This document shows, one piece after another, positions 32,032 through 42,575 of a stretch of 64,000 bases of DNA. The notes beneath the pieces are model-generated. The model saw nothing but the letters and a program-made list of their open reading frames with translations, searched no databases and was not told where the DNA came from. How positions within the stretch are numbered: position 1 is the stretch's first letter; each line of letters opens with the position of its first letter. Where the stretch lies: assembly GCA_932294295.1 (NCBI GenBank), contig OW028584.1, positions 12,036,407 to 12,100,406 of the forward strand, read 5' to 3'. The translations under genes and the position numbers were made by a program. This DNA is from Alitta virens (Eukaryota; Annelida; Polychaeta; Phyllodocida; Nereididae).

Positions 32032-33127
32032 CTGTGAGGCTGTGGGGCTGTGGGGCTGTGAGGCTGTGAGGCTGTGAGGCTGTGAGGCTGTGGGGCTGTG
32101 GGGCTGTGAGGCTGTGAGGCTGTGGGGCTGTGGGGCTGTGAGGCTGTGAGGTTGTGAGGCTGTGGGGCTGTAGGGCTGTGAGGCTGTGAGGCTGTGAGGC
32201 TGTGGGGCTGTGAGGCTGTGAGGCTGTGGGGCTGTGGGGCTGTGAGGCTGTGAGGCTGTGAGGCTGTGAGGCTGTGAGGCTGTGGGGCTGTGAGGCTGTG
32301 AGGCTGTGAGGCTGTGGGGCTGTGGGGCTGTGAGGCTGTGAGGCTGTGAGGCTGTGAGGCTGTGGGGCTGTGAGGCTGTGAGGCTGTGAGGCTGTGGGGC
32401 TGTGAGGCTGTGAGGCTGTGAGGCTGTGGGGCTGTGGGGCTGTGAGGCTGTGAGGCTGTGGGGCTGTGGGGCTGTGAGGCTGTGAGGCTGTGAGGCTGTG
32501 AGGCTGTGGGGCTGTGGGGCTGTGGGGCTGTGAGGCTGTGAGGCTGTGGGGCTGTGAGGCTGTGAGGCTGTGGGGCTGTGGGGCTGTGAGGCTGTGAGGC
32601 TGTGAGGCTGTGAGGCTGTGGGGCTGTGGGGCTGTGAGGCTGTGAGGCTGTGGGGCTGTGGGGCTGTGAGGCTGTGGGGCTGTGGGGCTGTGAGGCTGTG
32701 AGGCTGTGAGGCTGTGAGGCTGTGAGGCTGTGGGGCTGTGAGGCTGTGAGGCTGTGGGGCTGTGGGGCTGTGAGGCTGTGAGGCTGTGAGGCTGTGGGGC
32801 TGTGGGGCTGTGAGGCTGTGAGGCTGTGGGGCTGTGGGGCTGTGGGGCTGTGGGGCTGTGAGGCTGTGAGGCTGTGGGGCTGTGAGGCTGTGAGGCTGTG
32901 GGGCTGTGAGGCTGTGAGGCTGTGAGGCTGTGAGGCTGTGGGGCTGTGGGGCTGTGGGGCTGTGAGGCTGTGAGGCTGTGAGGCTGTGAGGCTGTGGGGC
33001 TGTGGGGCTGTGAGGCTGTGAGGCTGTGAGGCTGTGAGGCTGTGGGGCTGTGAGGCTGTGAGGCTGTGAGGCTGTGAGGCTGTGGGGCTGTGGGGCTGTG
33101 AAGCTGTGAGGCTGTGAGGCTGTGAGG
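32022..33127. repeat. 1.1-kb octamer array GGCTGTGR
   Basis: About 137 tandem copies of an 8-mer with only two common variants, GGCTGTGA and GGCTGTGG, in irregular runs (A runs of one to five, G runs of one to four), plus rare GGTTGTGA and GGCTGTAG. No frame has a stop because the octamer has none in any phase, hence a false 390-codon frame on the minus strand. Four consecutive G variants near 32826-32860 give GGGG tracts with CTGT loops, a G-quadruplex motif. Confidence 0.95.
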
Positions 33128-33171
33128 GTAGGGAAGGCGAAACAAAATTGAAATGCTAAATCATTGTTTCA

Positions 33172-33290
33172 GATCTATGTCTCATTGCTACTGAGTCTGA
33201 ACCTTAGTCAGCTTATACGCCCAGCTGCTAGTGGCATATATAATGATGAGGTGATAAGGTTGCTGGGAGTCCACACCATGTTACACCTTT
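33172..33290 (-). repeat. SINE-B2 3' fragment (reverse)
   Basis: Reads (reverse) TGTCTCATTGCTACTGAGTC, TCAGCTTATACGCCCAGCTG, GTCCACACCATGTTACACC. It lies 45 bp beyond the octamer array. Confidence 0.65.
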
Positions 33291-33512
33291 ATATATATTA
33301 TACTTACATACTTGCAGCATTCATTTCCTGCCACTGTGCATCTCGATTTATCAGAGTCAATAGACCATGTCTTCTGTTTCCCGAATCAATAATTGTTCCA
33401 GTGTGCTTAGCTACTCTGTATCAACAATCAAATGAAAACTGCAAAGATAACTGATGAACTATAATGCCAATTTGCTGCTAATGTGTTCAGCTTTTGTCAA
33501 TTTCTGTACATA

Positions 33513-33605
33513 AGATAAGATGAGATGAGATAAGACAAGATAAGATATTACTATTGATAAGATAAGATAAGATAAGATTAGATTAGATTAGATGAGATGA
33601 GATGT
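33513..33605. repeat. GATAA pentamer array
   Basis: (GATAA)n with GATGA and GATTA variants; the reverse of the TTATC-type tail seen after the LINE at 50.8 kb. Confidence 0.85.
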
Positions 33606-33967
33606 AGTCTGTAGAGTGCCATTATAGTTACAGTGGAACCAAGTCCTAAGGGTTAAGCCACCTCACCACTAAGTCCAGCCAATTTAAAACAATAAAGTAA
33701 GGGGGCCCAGTTTCAGTCTACTGTTGGAAATTATCTCATGATAGAGAATGCTAAATTTGTTTATCATATATAGAATTGTACATGTAGATGGTCATAATGA
33801 CGAAATTTTCTATTAGCTGACTGATTTTATTGTCCCTTGAAAAAGTGATTATACCAATTAGCGCAGAGGATAAAAAATTCCTAAATTCCTACACAAATGT
33901 AAAAACCACAATTCTATGATATAATTATATTTGTATGGTTGTAATAATTAAATAGGATATTCAGAAC

Positions 33968-34722
33968 ATGGCTAGTTTCGGCCGTGTGGCATTGTCACTC
34001 ATTTCCCATATTTGGCCAATCAGAGGCTACAATTATGACATCACTAGTTTTTGTTGTGTGGCATTGTCACTCATTTCCCATATTTGGCCAATCAGAGGAT
34101 ACAATCATGACATCACTAGTTTCTGCTGTGTGGCAGTGTCACTCATTTCCCATATTTGGCCATTCAGGGGCTACAATCATGACATCACTAGTTTCTGTTG
34201 TGTGGCAGTGTCACTCATTTCCCATATTTGGCCAATCAGGGGCTACAATCACATCACTAGTTTCTGCTGTGTGGCAGTGTCACTCATTTCCCATATTTGG
34301 CCAATCAGGGGCTACAAACACATCACTAGTTTCTGTTGTGTGGCAGTGTCACTCATGTCCCATATTTGGCCAATCAGGGGCTACAATCATGACATCACTA
34401 GTTTCTGCTGTGTGGCAGTGTCGGCTACAATCATGACATCACTAGTTTCTGCTGTGTGGCAGTGTCACTCATTTCCCATATTTGGCCAATCAGGGGCTAC
34501 AATCACATCACTAGTTTCTGCTGTGTGGCAGTGTCACTCATTTCCCATATTTGGCCAATCAGGGGCTACAAACACATCACTAGTTTCTGTTGTGTGGCAG
34601 TGTCACTCATTTCCCATATTTGGCCAATCTGGGGCAACAATCATGACATCACTAGTTTCTGCTGTGTGGCAGTGTCACTCATTTCCCATATTTGGTCAAT
34701 CAGGGGCTACAATCATGATAGA
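33968..34722. repeat. 72/69-bp array with CCAAT and CRE-like motif in every unit
   Basis: About 11 copies of a unit carrying GTGTGGCAGTGTCACTCATT, TTTGGCCAATCAGGGGC and, in 72-bp units, ATGACATCACTAG. Some units lack three bases (69 bp). One unit (around 34419) has lost 28 bp. Two forward frames stay open (281 and 150 codons), but the 28-bp deletion only moves one open frame into another. Coding is therefore unlikely. Confidence 0.9.
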
Positions 34723-35117
34723 TATGGCTTTGTGTGGCCAAACTAAAACAGAAGCAGATATACAGGCCTGTAAATTCCAGTGGGATTTCTCCACATACTT
34801 ACAATGTTTTTAGCTGTCTAAAATCAACAATCAAACGCTTTTTTCATGTACGCAATTGCTGTTTTTTGTCACGTGATTTGAAAATGTTTATCGAGCGGAT
34901 GTTTTGTGAAAGATATTCATTCATGATGATATCAAAGCCAGACAAAATGCTTACACAGCAGGTGCTGCCACTTGTTCAATATTGTTGCAAAAATAGCATT
35001 TCCCAAATGTTACACATCACGCATCATGCATTGATATTACCAGCCGTTCAACTGTCTGTTTAAGTTGTGAATAGATTTGTTTGAATTCGTAATATAAATC
35101 ATTGTGTGATGTGAAAT
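34723..35117. other. Unique sequence
   Basis: Open for about 100 codons in one forward frame but with no splice or start context I trust and no recognisable motif. Confidence 0.3.
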
Positions 35118-35415
35118 AGTGAATATTCACTGCAGTTTCTCAATATTTCCATTCGGTGGCTACGACAAAATACTGCAATTCTATTGGCTGAAAAGATCCC
35201 GCCCTAGACTGTGATTGACTGAAGCAAAGTGCATCCTAGCAGCAGTAGTTTTAGTGCATTTTAATGTATTTTTGACATCTTATCATTCAATTAATTTTTG
35301 TTATTTCATTGAGAAAATTATATCGATCGAATGAGTTAGTTATGATCTTCTAATTCTGAAAAGCAAAATGAGTAATAAGAGAAGAAAGATTTTGCTGAAT
35401 TCGGGGCTGCTCTGT
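35118..35415 (-). repeat. Repeat-E copy C (reverse)
   Basis: Reverse copy: TCTATTGGCTGAAAAGATCC, CGCCCTAGACTGTGATTGAC, then the AT-rich part to CTGAATTCGGGGCTGCTC. It keeps the distal CCAAT; the proximal one is AGTCAAT and the GC box is GGGCGGGAT. Confidence 0.65.
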
Positions 35416-35434
35416 GTAAAGAGATATTCTATCG

Positions 35435-35930
35435 TTTGTGTCAATGCTGATGGTCTGAAGTTTGGTCAACTTATATACCCAGCTAGAAGCAGATGTAATG
35501 ATGAGATTATATAGCTTGGAATCCCAGCCATGTTGCACATTTAGTCCTGTACTCCATGGGTGGTGCCATTTACTTGCCCTGGCATAGACACCGAGTGCAA
35601 GGTTCCATCAATACAAGTGTTCGTGCTAATGACTTCCAGCTGAGATATGGGGTGGGGACGTAGCTCAGTGGTAGCGCGCTGGTCTTCCAACCACTAGGTG
35701 CCGGGTTTAATTCCCGACGAGCCGAAGTTGGATGGCTGTTTCATCTTTCATCTCATTGCCATGGTCCCTGCCTGTCCTAATTAGCCCATAAGGTGCAGAA
35801 ATACAGGAGGTAAACCCACCCATCCCGCTGAGATACAGCTGATAAAATAGTTCCAGGGCAGGGAGTCTAACCCAAGACCTACTGCTGCCATGATCTTAAC
35901 CTCTAGGCCACTCTGTAGGATGCCCTTTTC
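35435..35930 (-). repeat. SINE-B2 copy (reverse) split by a SINE-A
   Basis: Left part GTTTGGTCAACTTATATACC, TTACTTGCCCTGGCATAGAC, CTTCCAGCTGAGATA; right part ACAGCTGATAAAATAG, GGGAGTCTAACCCAAGACC, CTAGGCCACTCTG. The SINE-A sits between, at 35648-35827. Confidence 0.75.
35648..35827 (+). repeat. SINE-A copy inserted in SINE-B2
   Basis: Forward copy GGGGTGGGGACGTAGCTCAG to AACCCACCCATCCC with GCTGAGATA on both sides (35639-35647, 35828-35836). It fixes the relative age: the SINE-B2 is older. Confidence 0.85.
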
Positions 35931-36078
35931 ATCCTCTATGATGGTGCATTTCCTTTCTGAAGATGAATCTATACACAATGCTAAAAAAAAAAAAAGGAAA
36001 GAAAAAAAAAACACTCTTGTCTCGGTGGCACAAACTCCCTGATGAAACATCACTCTCCATATTCAAGGCCTGATAACA

Positions 36079-36145
36079 GGAAGTGGCCCTTCATTGGCTC
36101 CAATGCGCAGGTCACAAAGCTATTTCCGGTTGTATCCATGGCAAC
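36079..36145 (+). promoter_or_regulatory. Promoter-like island with RFX X-box
   Basis: Within 67 bp: GGAAGT (ETS-like, 36079-36084), ATTGG (36093-36097), CCAAT (36100-36104), TTTCCGG (36123-36129), and GTATCCATGGCAAC at 36132-36145, which fits the RFX X-box consensus GTHNYYATRRNAAC at every position. X-boxes are typical of ciliary gene promoters. The island lies in otherwise repeat-rich intron DNA. Confidence 0.45.
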
Positions 36146-36175
36146 GGTTGTAGACTACCAAGCGCTGCTGTTATG
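36138..36175 (+). CDS. Candidate first coding exon beside the X-box
   Basis: ATG at 36138 gives MATVVDYQALLL plus two bases, then a strong donor ATG|GTGAGT at 36176 (phase 2). The start context is moderate (G at +4, T at -3). The ATG overlaps the X-box. An alternative reading uses the ATG at 36173, unspliced, giving MVSPSTDSPGQDN and ending after 20 codons. No phase-matched next exon was found with confidence. Confidence 0.3.
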
Positions 36176-36659
36176 GTGAGTCCTTCAACAGACAGCCCTG
36201 GCCAGGATAATGTAGGAATCCTTTATTTGCTGTGAAATTGAACATCAAAAAGGCCCCGCTAGTTTACTACCTGTCTGATGAAGCCCTAGAACTGCCTACC
36301 TGGCAATTGCTGAAAAACTTATGAGAGGCGTCGGTGTGATCATATGCTACTGGGCTTTATATTGTGGGTTAACAGATACTTCAGGCTGATGGTAAACATG
36401 CGGTTTGGGTTAATAAATTGGAATAGATATAGTCAGGTCATGTCTTTGTGTCACGACTGTCATGTGAATGACTATTGCAATTGGAGTTAATAAACTATGG
36501 TCTATAACATTATGACTTTAATATTTGAGCAGTTAAGTGTTAAAGGTAAAATACACATTTGATGATTTGGCTTAAAATCTGCATAAATAATACATAGATT
36601 TAGATGAGACTACTACTGATGAGAGTAATTTCCATATTGTGTTTGATTTAATGTTCACT

Positions 36660-36832
36660 ATGTAATATTAATGGATCTCTCCAGGTGGCCTCACGCTAGC
36701 GATAAAATATATTTATCTTTGTGAGGTCTCCTTGCGAAACAAATGTTTATAAATGAAAATATGAAAATAAATTGTAGATATTTTTTTGTTTGGCAAAATA
36801 AATAGAATCTGAATCTGAATGTGAATCATAGA
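36660..36832 (+). repeat. LINE 3' end with GAATCT tail
   Basis: TTGCGAAACAAATGTTTATA, AAATAAATTGTAG, CAAAATAAATAGAATCTGAA, TCTGAATGTGAATC. Same layout (GCGAAACAAA, AATAAA, hexamer tail) as the reversed copy at 13586, so probably the same CR1/L2-like family. Confidence 0.5.
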
Positions 36833-37000
36833 CAAAGCATGAAACTATACTAATATGACATTTCAAACAAACTGCCAGATATGTTCCTCCCTAGGCAATT
36901 GTTAGTTAAATGAGACATCAATAACACACACAGACACAACATTAATTTACCTTTTTTTAATAATGATAATGTGCCTTCTTTTTATCATTATGGCCCTCAG

Positions 37001-37086
37001 GCGGCCTTCGCCCTTGCCTCATGCAAAATCCCCAAGAAAGTGAGAAAAAGTTCCATGACCTATTTGAAGGGGCCACTGAGATATGA
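37001..37086 (+). CDS. Low-confidence candidate exon
   Basis: Acceptor-like TTCTTTTTATCATTATGGCC, CTCAG ends at 37000. One frame then reads GLRPCLMQNPQESEKKFHDL, FEGATEI and stops at 37084-37086; a second frame is open to about 37100. It is GC-richer than its surroundings. Its entry phase (1) does not match the candidate exon at 36138. It may be chance or a LINE fragment. Confidence 0.2.
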
Positions 37087-37310
37087 TGTATATTTACTAT
37101 AGGTCGAGGTGCAACTTATTGATAAAGTAATTTACTGTCCATCAATGTTATGATGACCATATTATAGATAATACCTCAATGGTTGCACCATGCTTGGTTT
37201 AAAATAAAAAAAAATGCATGACTAAAAAAGTCTATACATTCATTTGAATATATGACGAATGATGACAAGTTGTATTAGATTCTTGGGCCAATAGGTTGAC
37301 TGTTATGCCC

Positions 37311-37593
37311 TACCAGCTGGGTGGTCTAGTGGTAAGACACTCTCCTGCTCCTCCGAAGGACCCAGGTTCAATCCCAGGCCCGGGCAACCTTTCATGAGCA
37401 TCATCCCCGCTGGATGTCGTTCGGATGAGAAGTTAAATTGGCGGTCCCTTGTACTCATTGTCTATGCTGAGGCAAGTAAAAGATCCTACCCATGGGGTAA
37501 ATGTGTGACATAGGTGGACTCTTCCTCTCTCCCACCTCATGAATCAACCCTCGATAGTGGCAAGAACTTGCCTTAGAGGGCTGCACTTCCCAT
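37311..37593 (+). repeat. SINE-B1 full-length copy
   Basis: tRNA-Glu-like head (GGGTGGTCTAGTGGTAAGAC; B box CCCAGGTTCAATCCC), body ACTCATTGTCTATGCTGAGG, GGCAAGAACTTGCCTTAGAG, end CTGCACTTCCCATATC running into (ATCT)n. The best SINE-B1 copy in the window. Confidence 0.9.
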
Positions 37594-37870
37594 ATCTATC
37601 TATCTATCTATCTATCTACCTATCTATCTATCGATCCATCTACCTATCTATCTATCTATCCATCTACCTATCTATCTCTCTCTCGCTCTCTATCTCTCTA
37701 ACTTTCTATCTACCTATCTATCTATCTATCTACCTATCCACCTAGCTATCTCTCTATCTATCGATCTACCTATCTATATATCGATCTATCTGTCTATCTA
37801 CCTACCTATCCATCTATCTATCCACCTATCTCTCTATCAATCTCTCTATAATCTATCTATTAATCAATAT
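37594..37870. repeat. ATCT microsatellite at SINE-B1 tail
   Basis: (ATCT)n with ACCT, ATCC, CTCT and CGAT variants for about 275 bp, continuous with the SINE 3' end. Confidence 0.9.
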
Positions 37871-38217
37871 CTACCTAGCACCCAGCCATGTTACTTGGGA
37901 CTATATTGTCACAGACTGGGTTCCTAATTGTTTAATGTTCTGAGCTCATTAAAATTAGGCAACATCGAGTGACAGTGTACATCGATGCGTGGCAGGCTGG
38001 AAGTCGATTTACCTAATATTGAATATCAATCATGTAGGATAAGCCATGTTTGTATTTGAATCAATATATTACATTTTAATTTGAAAGAGACTTTCTCTGC
38101 AACTCCTGACATGAACTATTTTATTTTGACACATCAAACGCATGTTGATGTATTAGGGAATGAGGCTCAATGGGCAACTAAATTGTGTGAATTACTTTAT
38201 GACAGATGCCTAGCTTA

Positions 38218-38355
38218 TTACAGCCAATTTGATATACTTGGAAACTAGACTCCAGAGGACGTCATGTGAATTCAGGACTCTCATTGGCTGAGGGAATGCC
38301 TTAACCAATGGGAGTCCTGGATTTGCATAACGTCCTTGTGTTATCACTTGGCTGA
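38218..38355. mobile_element. MITE-D copy 3
   Basis: TTACAGCCAATTTGATATAC, CCAGAGGACGTCATGTGAAT, CTCATTGGCTGAGGG, AACCAATGGGAGTCCTGGAT, ATAACGTCCTTG. The right end is degraded and followed by a TTATC array. Confidence 0.7.
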
Positions 38356-38361
38356 ATGAAC

Positions 38362-38680
38362 TCTTATCTAATCTAATCTTATGTTATGTTATGTTATCTG
38401 ATTCGATCGTATCTTATCTTATCTTATATTATATTATCTCATCTTATCTAATTTTTATCTACTTTTATCTCATCTCATCTCATCTCATCTTATCTTATCT
38501 TATCTTATCTCATCTTATGTTATGTTATGTTATCTTATCTTATCTTATCTTTATCTTATCTTATATTATATTATATCATCTTATCTAATTTTATCTAATT
38601 TTATCTCGCATCATCTCATCTCATCTCATCTCTTCTCTTCTTTTCTCTTCTTTTCTTTTCTTTTCTTTTCTTATCTAGAG
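38362..38680. repeat. TTATC/TCATC pentamer array
   Basis: About 60 units of TTATC with TCATC, TTATG and CTTTT variants; C/T-only on this strand towards the end. Confidence 0.9.
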
Positions 38681-38777
38681 TTTAGTTTCAAAGTCTTTGA
38701 AATTGGCTGTGAAGTGTCTTGCTTTTCAATATATATTCATGACATTCTCTTTATGCTGATACAGAGACACACTATGC

Positions 38778-38900
38778 ATCCCAGATAGCATTCCAAATCG
38801 GCCCAGCATCGTTTCCATATAGACCATTGTCGTTACAACATCGTATTAACATCGCCGACATCGCGCCGACGTTGAAACGATTTGGAATGCTATCTGGGAT
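38778..38900. mobile_element. MITE-I copy 1
   Basis: 123-bp palindrome with termini ATCCCAGATAGCATTCCAAA and its reverse complement; CpG-containing centre (ATCGCCGACATCGCGCCGAC). Second copy at 54948. Confidence 0.8.
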
Positions 38901-39202
38901 TGCTGTTTTTCAATACTTTAGCTTAAGTCTAGTAGTCTCAACCTTGTGTATATCTTGTTTTACAACAGTATGCTATGGGCTAGTAGCATTACATGAGAGG
39001 GGTTAATTGTCTTGAAATGGTCAGGGGACGTCTATGCGTTCAATGGACTTAAATTTTCCAAAACCTGGGTATAATTCATAAGAATTATAAACTTCATAAA
39101 AATGACTTTGGAAGTACAAAACATTGAAAATAGCAATCATAAAAAATATATTTGTAACTGTTATTTATATAAATGTCAATGACATAATGATCACTGCTTC
39201 TA

Positions 39203-39354
39203 CGTGGCCAAATATGCCAAGTGCGTTTTCCATGCATTTCGGATAAACGCAAGGAAAACGAAGGGTTTTTGCTTTATTATAATTAGGCAAAAACCATGTA
39301 TTTTCCATGCATTTATCCAAAGCATGGAAAATGCGCGTGGCACATTTGGCCATG
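39203..39354. mobile_element. MITE-P copy d
   Basis: CGTGGCCAAATATGCCAAGT to CACATTTGGCCATG; TA at 39201-39202 and 39355-39356. The most diverged full-length copy. Confidence 0.85.
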
Positions 39355-39356
39355 TA

Positions 39357-39890
39357 CTTCTGTCGTCATGTTGTTTATATTGTCTATAACATACATTGGA
39401 TAATAACCCACTTATTAGCTATTAAGTCACAATTGAAACTGTAGTGTTTTGTAAGTGGTTTTACAAATGGAAAGGTGCTTGTGTTAATGGGAGTGAGTTG
39501 GGTTCGCAGCACTTGCTTCCCTCGATCTGCGGGGCAAGTGAGAGGGGTTCGGATGTGGAAATTCACCAGGCATTTCCTGAGCTAGGCTGATTGATAGGCA
39601 AATGACAGACGCTGGATTCTATAGAGCAAGAGAAAGCATTTCTCTTGGGCTGACGGATAGGCAGATGGGCTTTCGCCCCCCCCCCCCCATCCTTTTTTTT
39701 TTTTTTTTTGCCCAGCGAGTGCAATAATATGTAGTTAGTCGACCCACTAGTGCTGCGGCTAGATTGCTCGGATGCTAATCAAAGTGATGGGGATTTGAGA
39801 GGGATCTAATGACGGATCCCATATAGTTATTTATATATTAAGGCTTTTTCACCCACTTGTTTCTTTACATAATATGTTATGAATTGTTAA
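39357..39890. other. Unique sequence with C14/T18 tract
   Basis: A run of C then T (39675-39709) lies in a region of intermediate GC. No exon or repeat family recognised. Confidence 0.4.
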
Positions 39891-39892
39891 TC

Positions 39893-39985
39893 TGCAGGAG
39901 AAGTCTAGTGGTTAAGGTCTCTGCTAGCTCTACTCAAGGTCCCAGGTTCAATCCTATCCCAGGTACACTTCATGTCCAGTAGGAC
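39893..39985 (+). repeat. SINE-B head fragment
   Basis: GAGAAGTCTAGTGGTTAAGG and GTCCCAGGTTCAATCCTATC are the tRNA-like A- and B-box regions, followed by CACTTCATGTCCAG. The body is lost. Confidence 0.6.
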
Positions 39986-41129
39986 TTGCACACGAGACAT
40001 TGGAGTCTGCAATGGTGTGAGAAGAATTGCAATAGTTGCGATGACGAGTTTAAGGAGAAAGCTAATTATGAGAAAGTTGCCATTAGTGCGAGAATTCCGA
40101 CCCATTATTTGAAACTTATATGCATCTTAAAGTCACAATCCACCAGTCAGAATTACCAGCTGAGCCTTGTTGCAAAATTCCCTGAGTGTGAGTTAATACA
40201 TATCAATTTACTCCGTAACTAGAAAGAAAGAAGAAGAAAAAACGAAGAGTCATTATGCATTTCATTACCAGTTGTCTTGCTGCTTTGTGTAATTTCCCTT
40301 CCAAACTATGGCTGAACACTTTAGTTTCCTCCAATGTCTATATTTTAAATTACACGGCAAACTTTAAGACATAAACCCACAGTCAAGCCACCTCAGTCTT
40401 TAAGGCTTCTGTGACACACGTTGGTGATGCAGGAGAGCATCACAGACAAAAGCAATTAGTGGGAGGAGGGGGAGGCAACATGTGCTGGTTGCTCCTGAGA
40501 CTGGGGCAAACAGCCTTGAGAAATGTGATCAAAAGCACGTTATGAGTACATGGGAGTGGTGACTCCATGATGAGACCATCGAGGTATGGTGAGATGAGCT
40601 GAATGCCACAACACCAAGGACAACAGAAGCCCTTCGCCTGTCTGGAGCATTGAGATTGTGACATTGGAACAGGATAGTACAGTTTTGGAGTTTAAGTTGT
40701 AAGTTTTTAAGTTTTATTTGTTTTCTTGACACATGGTTCATACAATTTACACTGATACATTTAATACAGTTATGCATAATAATTTTAATATATTCAATGT
40801 CGAGAAGGGAAACAACAGAGTTTTAAAAAAAACTATATTAAGTTGCTCCCAAATACAAAATAATATAATGATATAATATAAACAATAATATAAACAGTAA
40901 ATAAAGTTACATATGAGAGCTAGGAACAAGTGTCTAAAAGTAACAAGCTTAACCATAACATATATACTTTTAATAAGACATCTACAGTCGGACTCTGAAG
41001 TTTAAACACACCTGAGAAAGATGTCTTAGAGTATAAAATCATCCGATTGAAAAAAGAAAAGTTGCTAAAAACCTTTGATACAAATAAATTAAATGCAAAA
41101 TAGTTAGAATTCGGAAATTTTACGAATGT

Positions 41130-41470
41130 TGTTTTATGAGGTGCTGTGGCCTAGTGGTTAATGTGCTCGCCATCAAACCAAATAGAGAAAGGTTGCAGGT
41201 TCGAGCTCCACCATGGCACGGAGGAACTGAGCAGATCCTCTGGAACTCTTTGCTCCACTCCACCCAGGTGTAAATGGGTACTTGGCAACAGGCCGTGATG
41301 GTGATTGTAGGGTGCTTATCCCCCTGCAGGTAATTCGTTTATACTCCCCAGGGAGTTGAGAAAGGCTCAAGCTTGATCAGGCCTGCCAAGGTTGTAGTTG
41401 TAAAGTCGGTTGAGGCTGCTTGGACGGTAATAACAGACTATAAACCACCTTTACATTTACATTTGTTTAC
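41130..41470 (+). repeat. SINE-C copy 2
   Basis: Uninterrupted copy: GAGGTGCTGTGGCCTAGTGG, GTTGCAGGTTCGAGCTCCAC, ACCCAGGTGTAAATGGGTAC, TTGGCAACAGGCCGTGATGG, GGGAGTTGAGAAAGGCTCAA, GTAGTTGTAAAGTCGGTTGA. The long spacing between A and B boxes recalls a class II (Ser/Leu-type) tRNA. It gives the empty site for the insertion at 4304. Confidence 0.8.
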
Positions 41471-41765
41471 TGTTGGTCACTAGGGTTAATTGATGAATTG
41501 AGAGGGTGGGAGTCCACACTATTTCGTTTGCCTCGTCATTGATGCCAGCAATCAAACTGAGGACATCCAGCTAAAGTAGCTAATGCTTTGATCACTATGC
41601 CAAATATATATTTATATAAGCTTGTTAATCTTGGCATTTCCCCCGTAGAAGCCGCATTTAATAGAACAGCCCTTCATAATACTCATTAACATTTTTGCTT
41701 TTCAATGATGACTTTATTAATCCATGGCCAGTTATGGCGGTAGTCAATCTGGACACCGTCCAGTG

Positions 41766-41900
41766 ATAGATAGATAGACAGACAGACACACAGACAGACA
41801 GACATATATATATATATAAATAGATTGATAGATTGATAGATAGAGAGATAGATAGATAGATAGACAGATAGATAGATAGATATATAGCTATATAGATAGA
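41766..41900. repeat. GATA/GACA microsatellite
   Basis: (GATA)n, (GACA)n and a short TATA stretch. Confidence 0.9.
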
Positions 41901-42360
41901 CAGCAGGTTCTTGAAAAGTTAGCAATTTTTACCAGCATTGCAGGTTGGTAATTCACCAATGATGATAAATTAAAAGACCGATCGATAGTGTGTGGGCCAT
42001 TCAAAGTGGCGTGAAAGCGAACGACGATAATTTGACTGGAAACTCAAAGAGCTAAACTGTATGATCAATACTATTTTGCGTCCACGCAATTCCGCTTGAT
42101 GCCTATCAATTTACTTTGAGCAGAGCCTTTATGATGCAACCTTGGCTGAATGGCAGACTGGTTATACTTAGCCAGCCTGTGTCTTAATTTTTTCCTGATG
42201 GGCTGGTGATACATTCGAAATCTTTTTTGACTATAGGACCTATTGGATAGTGTGGAGGATTACTGCATGCCTAAACAGCCTTTTTTTTTTGGTCTGCCCC
42301 TTCAGTGTTGTGTGACAGGTTTGCGTCGGTCAATATCTTATATAGAGATATTTAACAGAG

Positions 42361-42575
42361 CTCTTTAATCCCGGGCACCCTTCATGAGCAACATCCAAGC
42401 TGTCGTTCGGATCAGAAGTAAATTTACGGTCCCTTGTACTCGGTGTCTATGCTAAGACAAGTAAAATACCATAGGGTAAATGTGTAACATGGGTGGACTC
42501 CTCTCTCTCACTTCATCAGTCAACCCTCGAGAGCAGCAAAAACATGCCTCGCAGGGCTGCACTTTCCATTCCATT
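42361..42575 (+). repeat. SINE-B1 copy, 5'-truncated
   Basis: ATCCCGGGCACCCTTCATGA, ACTCGGTGTCTATGCTAAGA, GTCAACCCTCGAGAGCAGCA, GCAGGGCTGCACTTTCCATT. It has lost the ATCT tail. Confidence 0.75.

Noticed and set aside
31973..33145. 390-codon minus-strand open frame
   Set aside because: Produced by an octamer with no stop in any phase; the peptide is a simple Ser-Pro-His/Thr-Ala repeat with no start or splice context.
33968..34813. 281-codon frame across the 72/69-bp array
   Set aside because: Two phases are open, and the 28-bp deletion merely shifts one into the other, so there is no sign of selection on a frame.
36211..36324. Frame reading KKAPLVYYLSDEALELPTWQ just after the X-box exon
   Set aside because: It looks protein-like but has no start, acceptor or phase link to the adjacent ATG exon; too weak to annotate.
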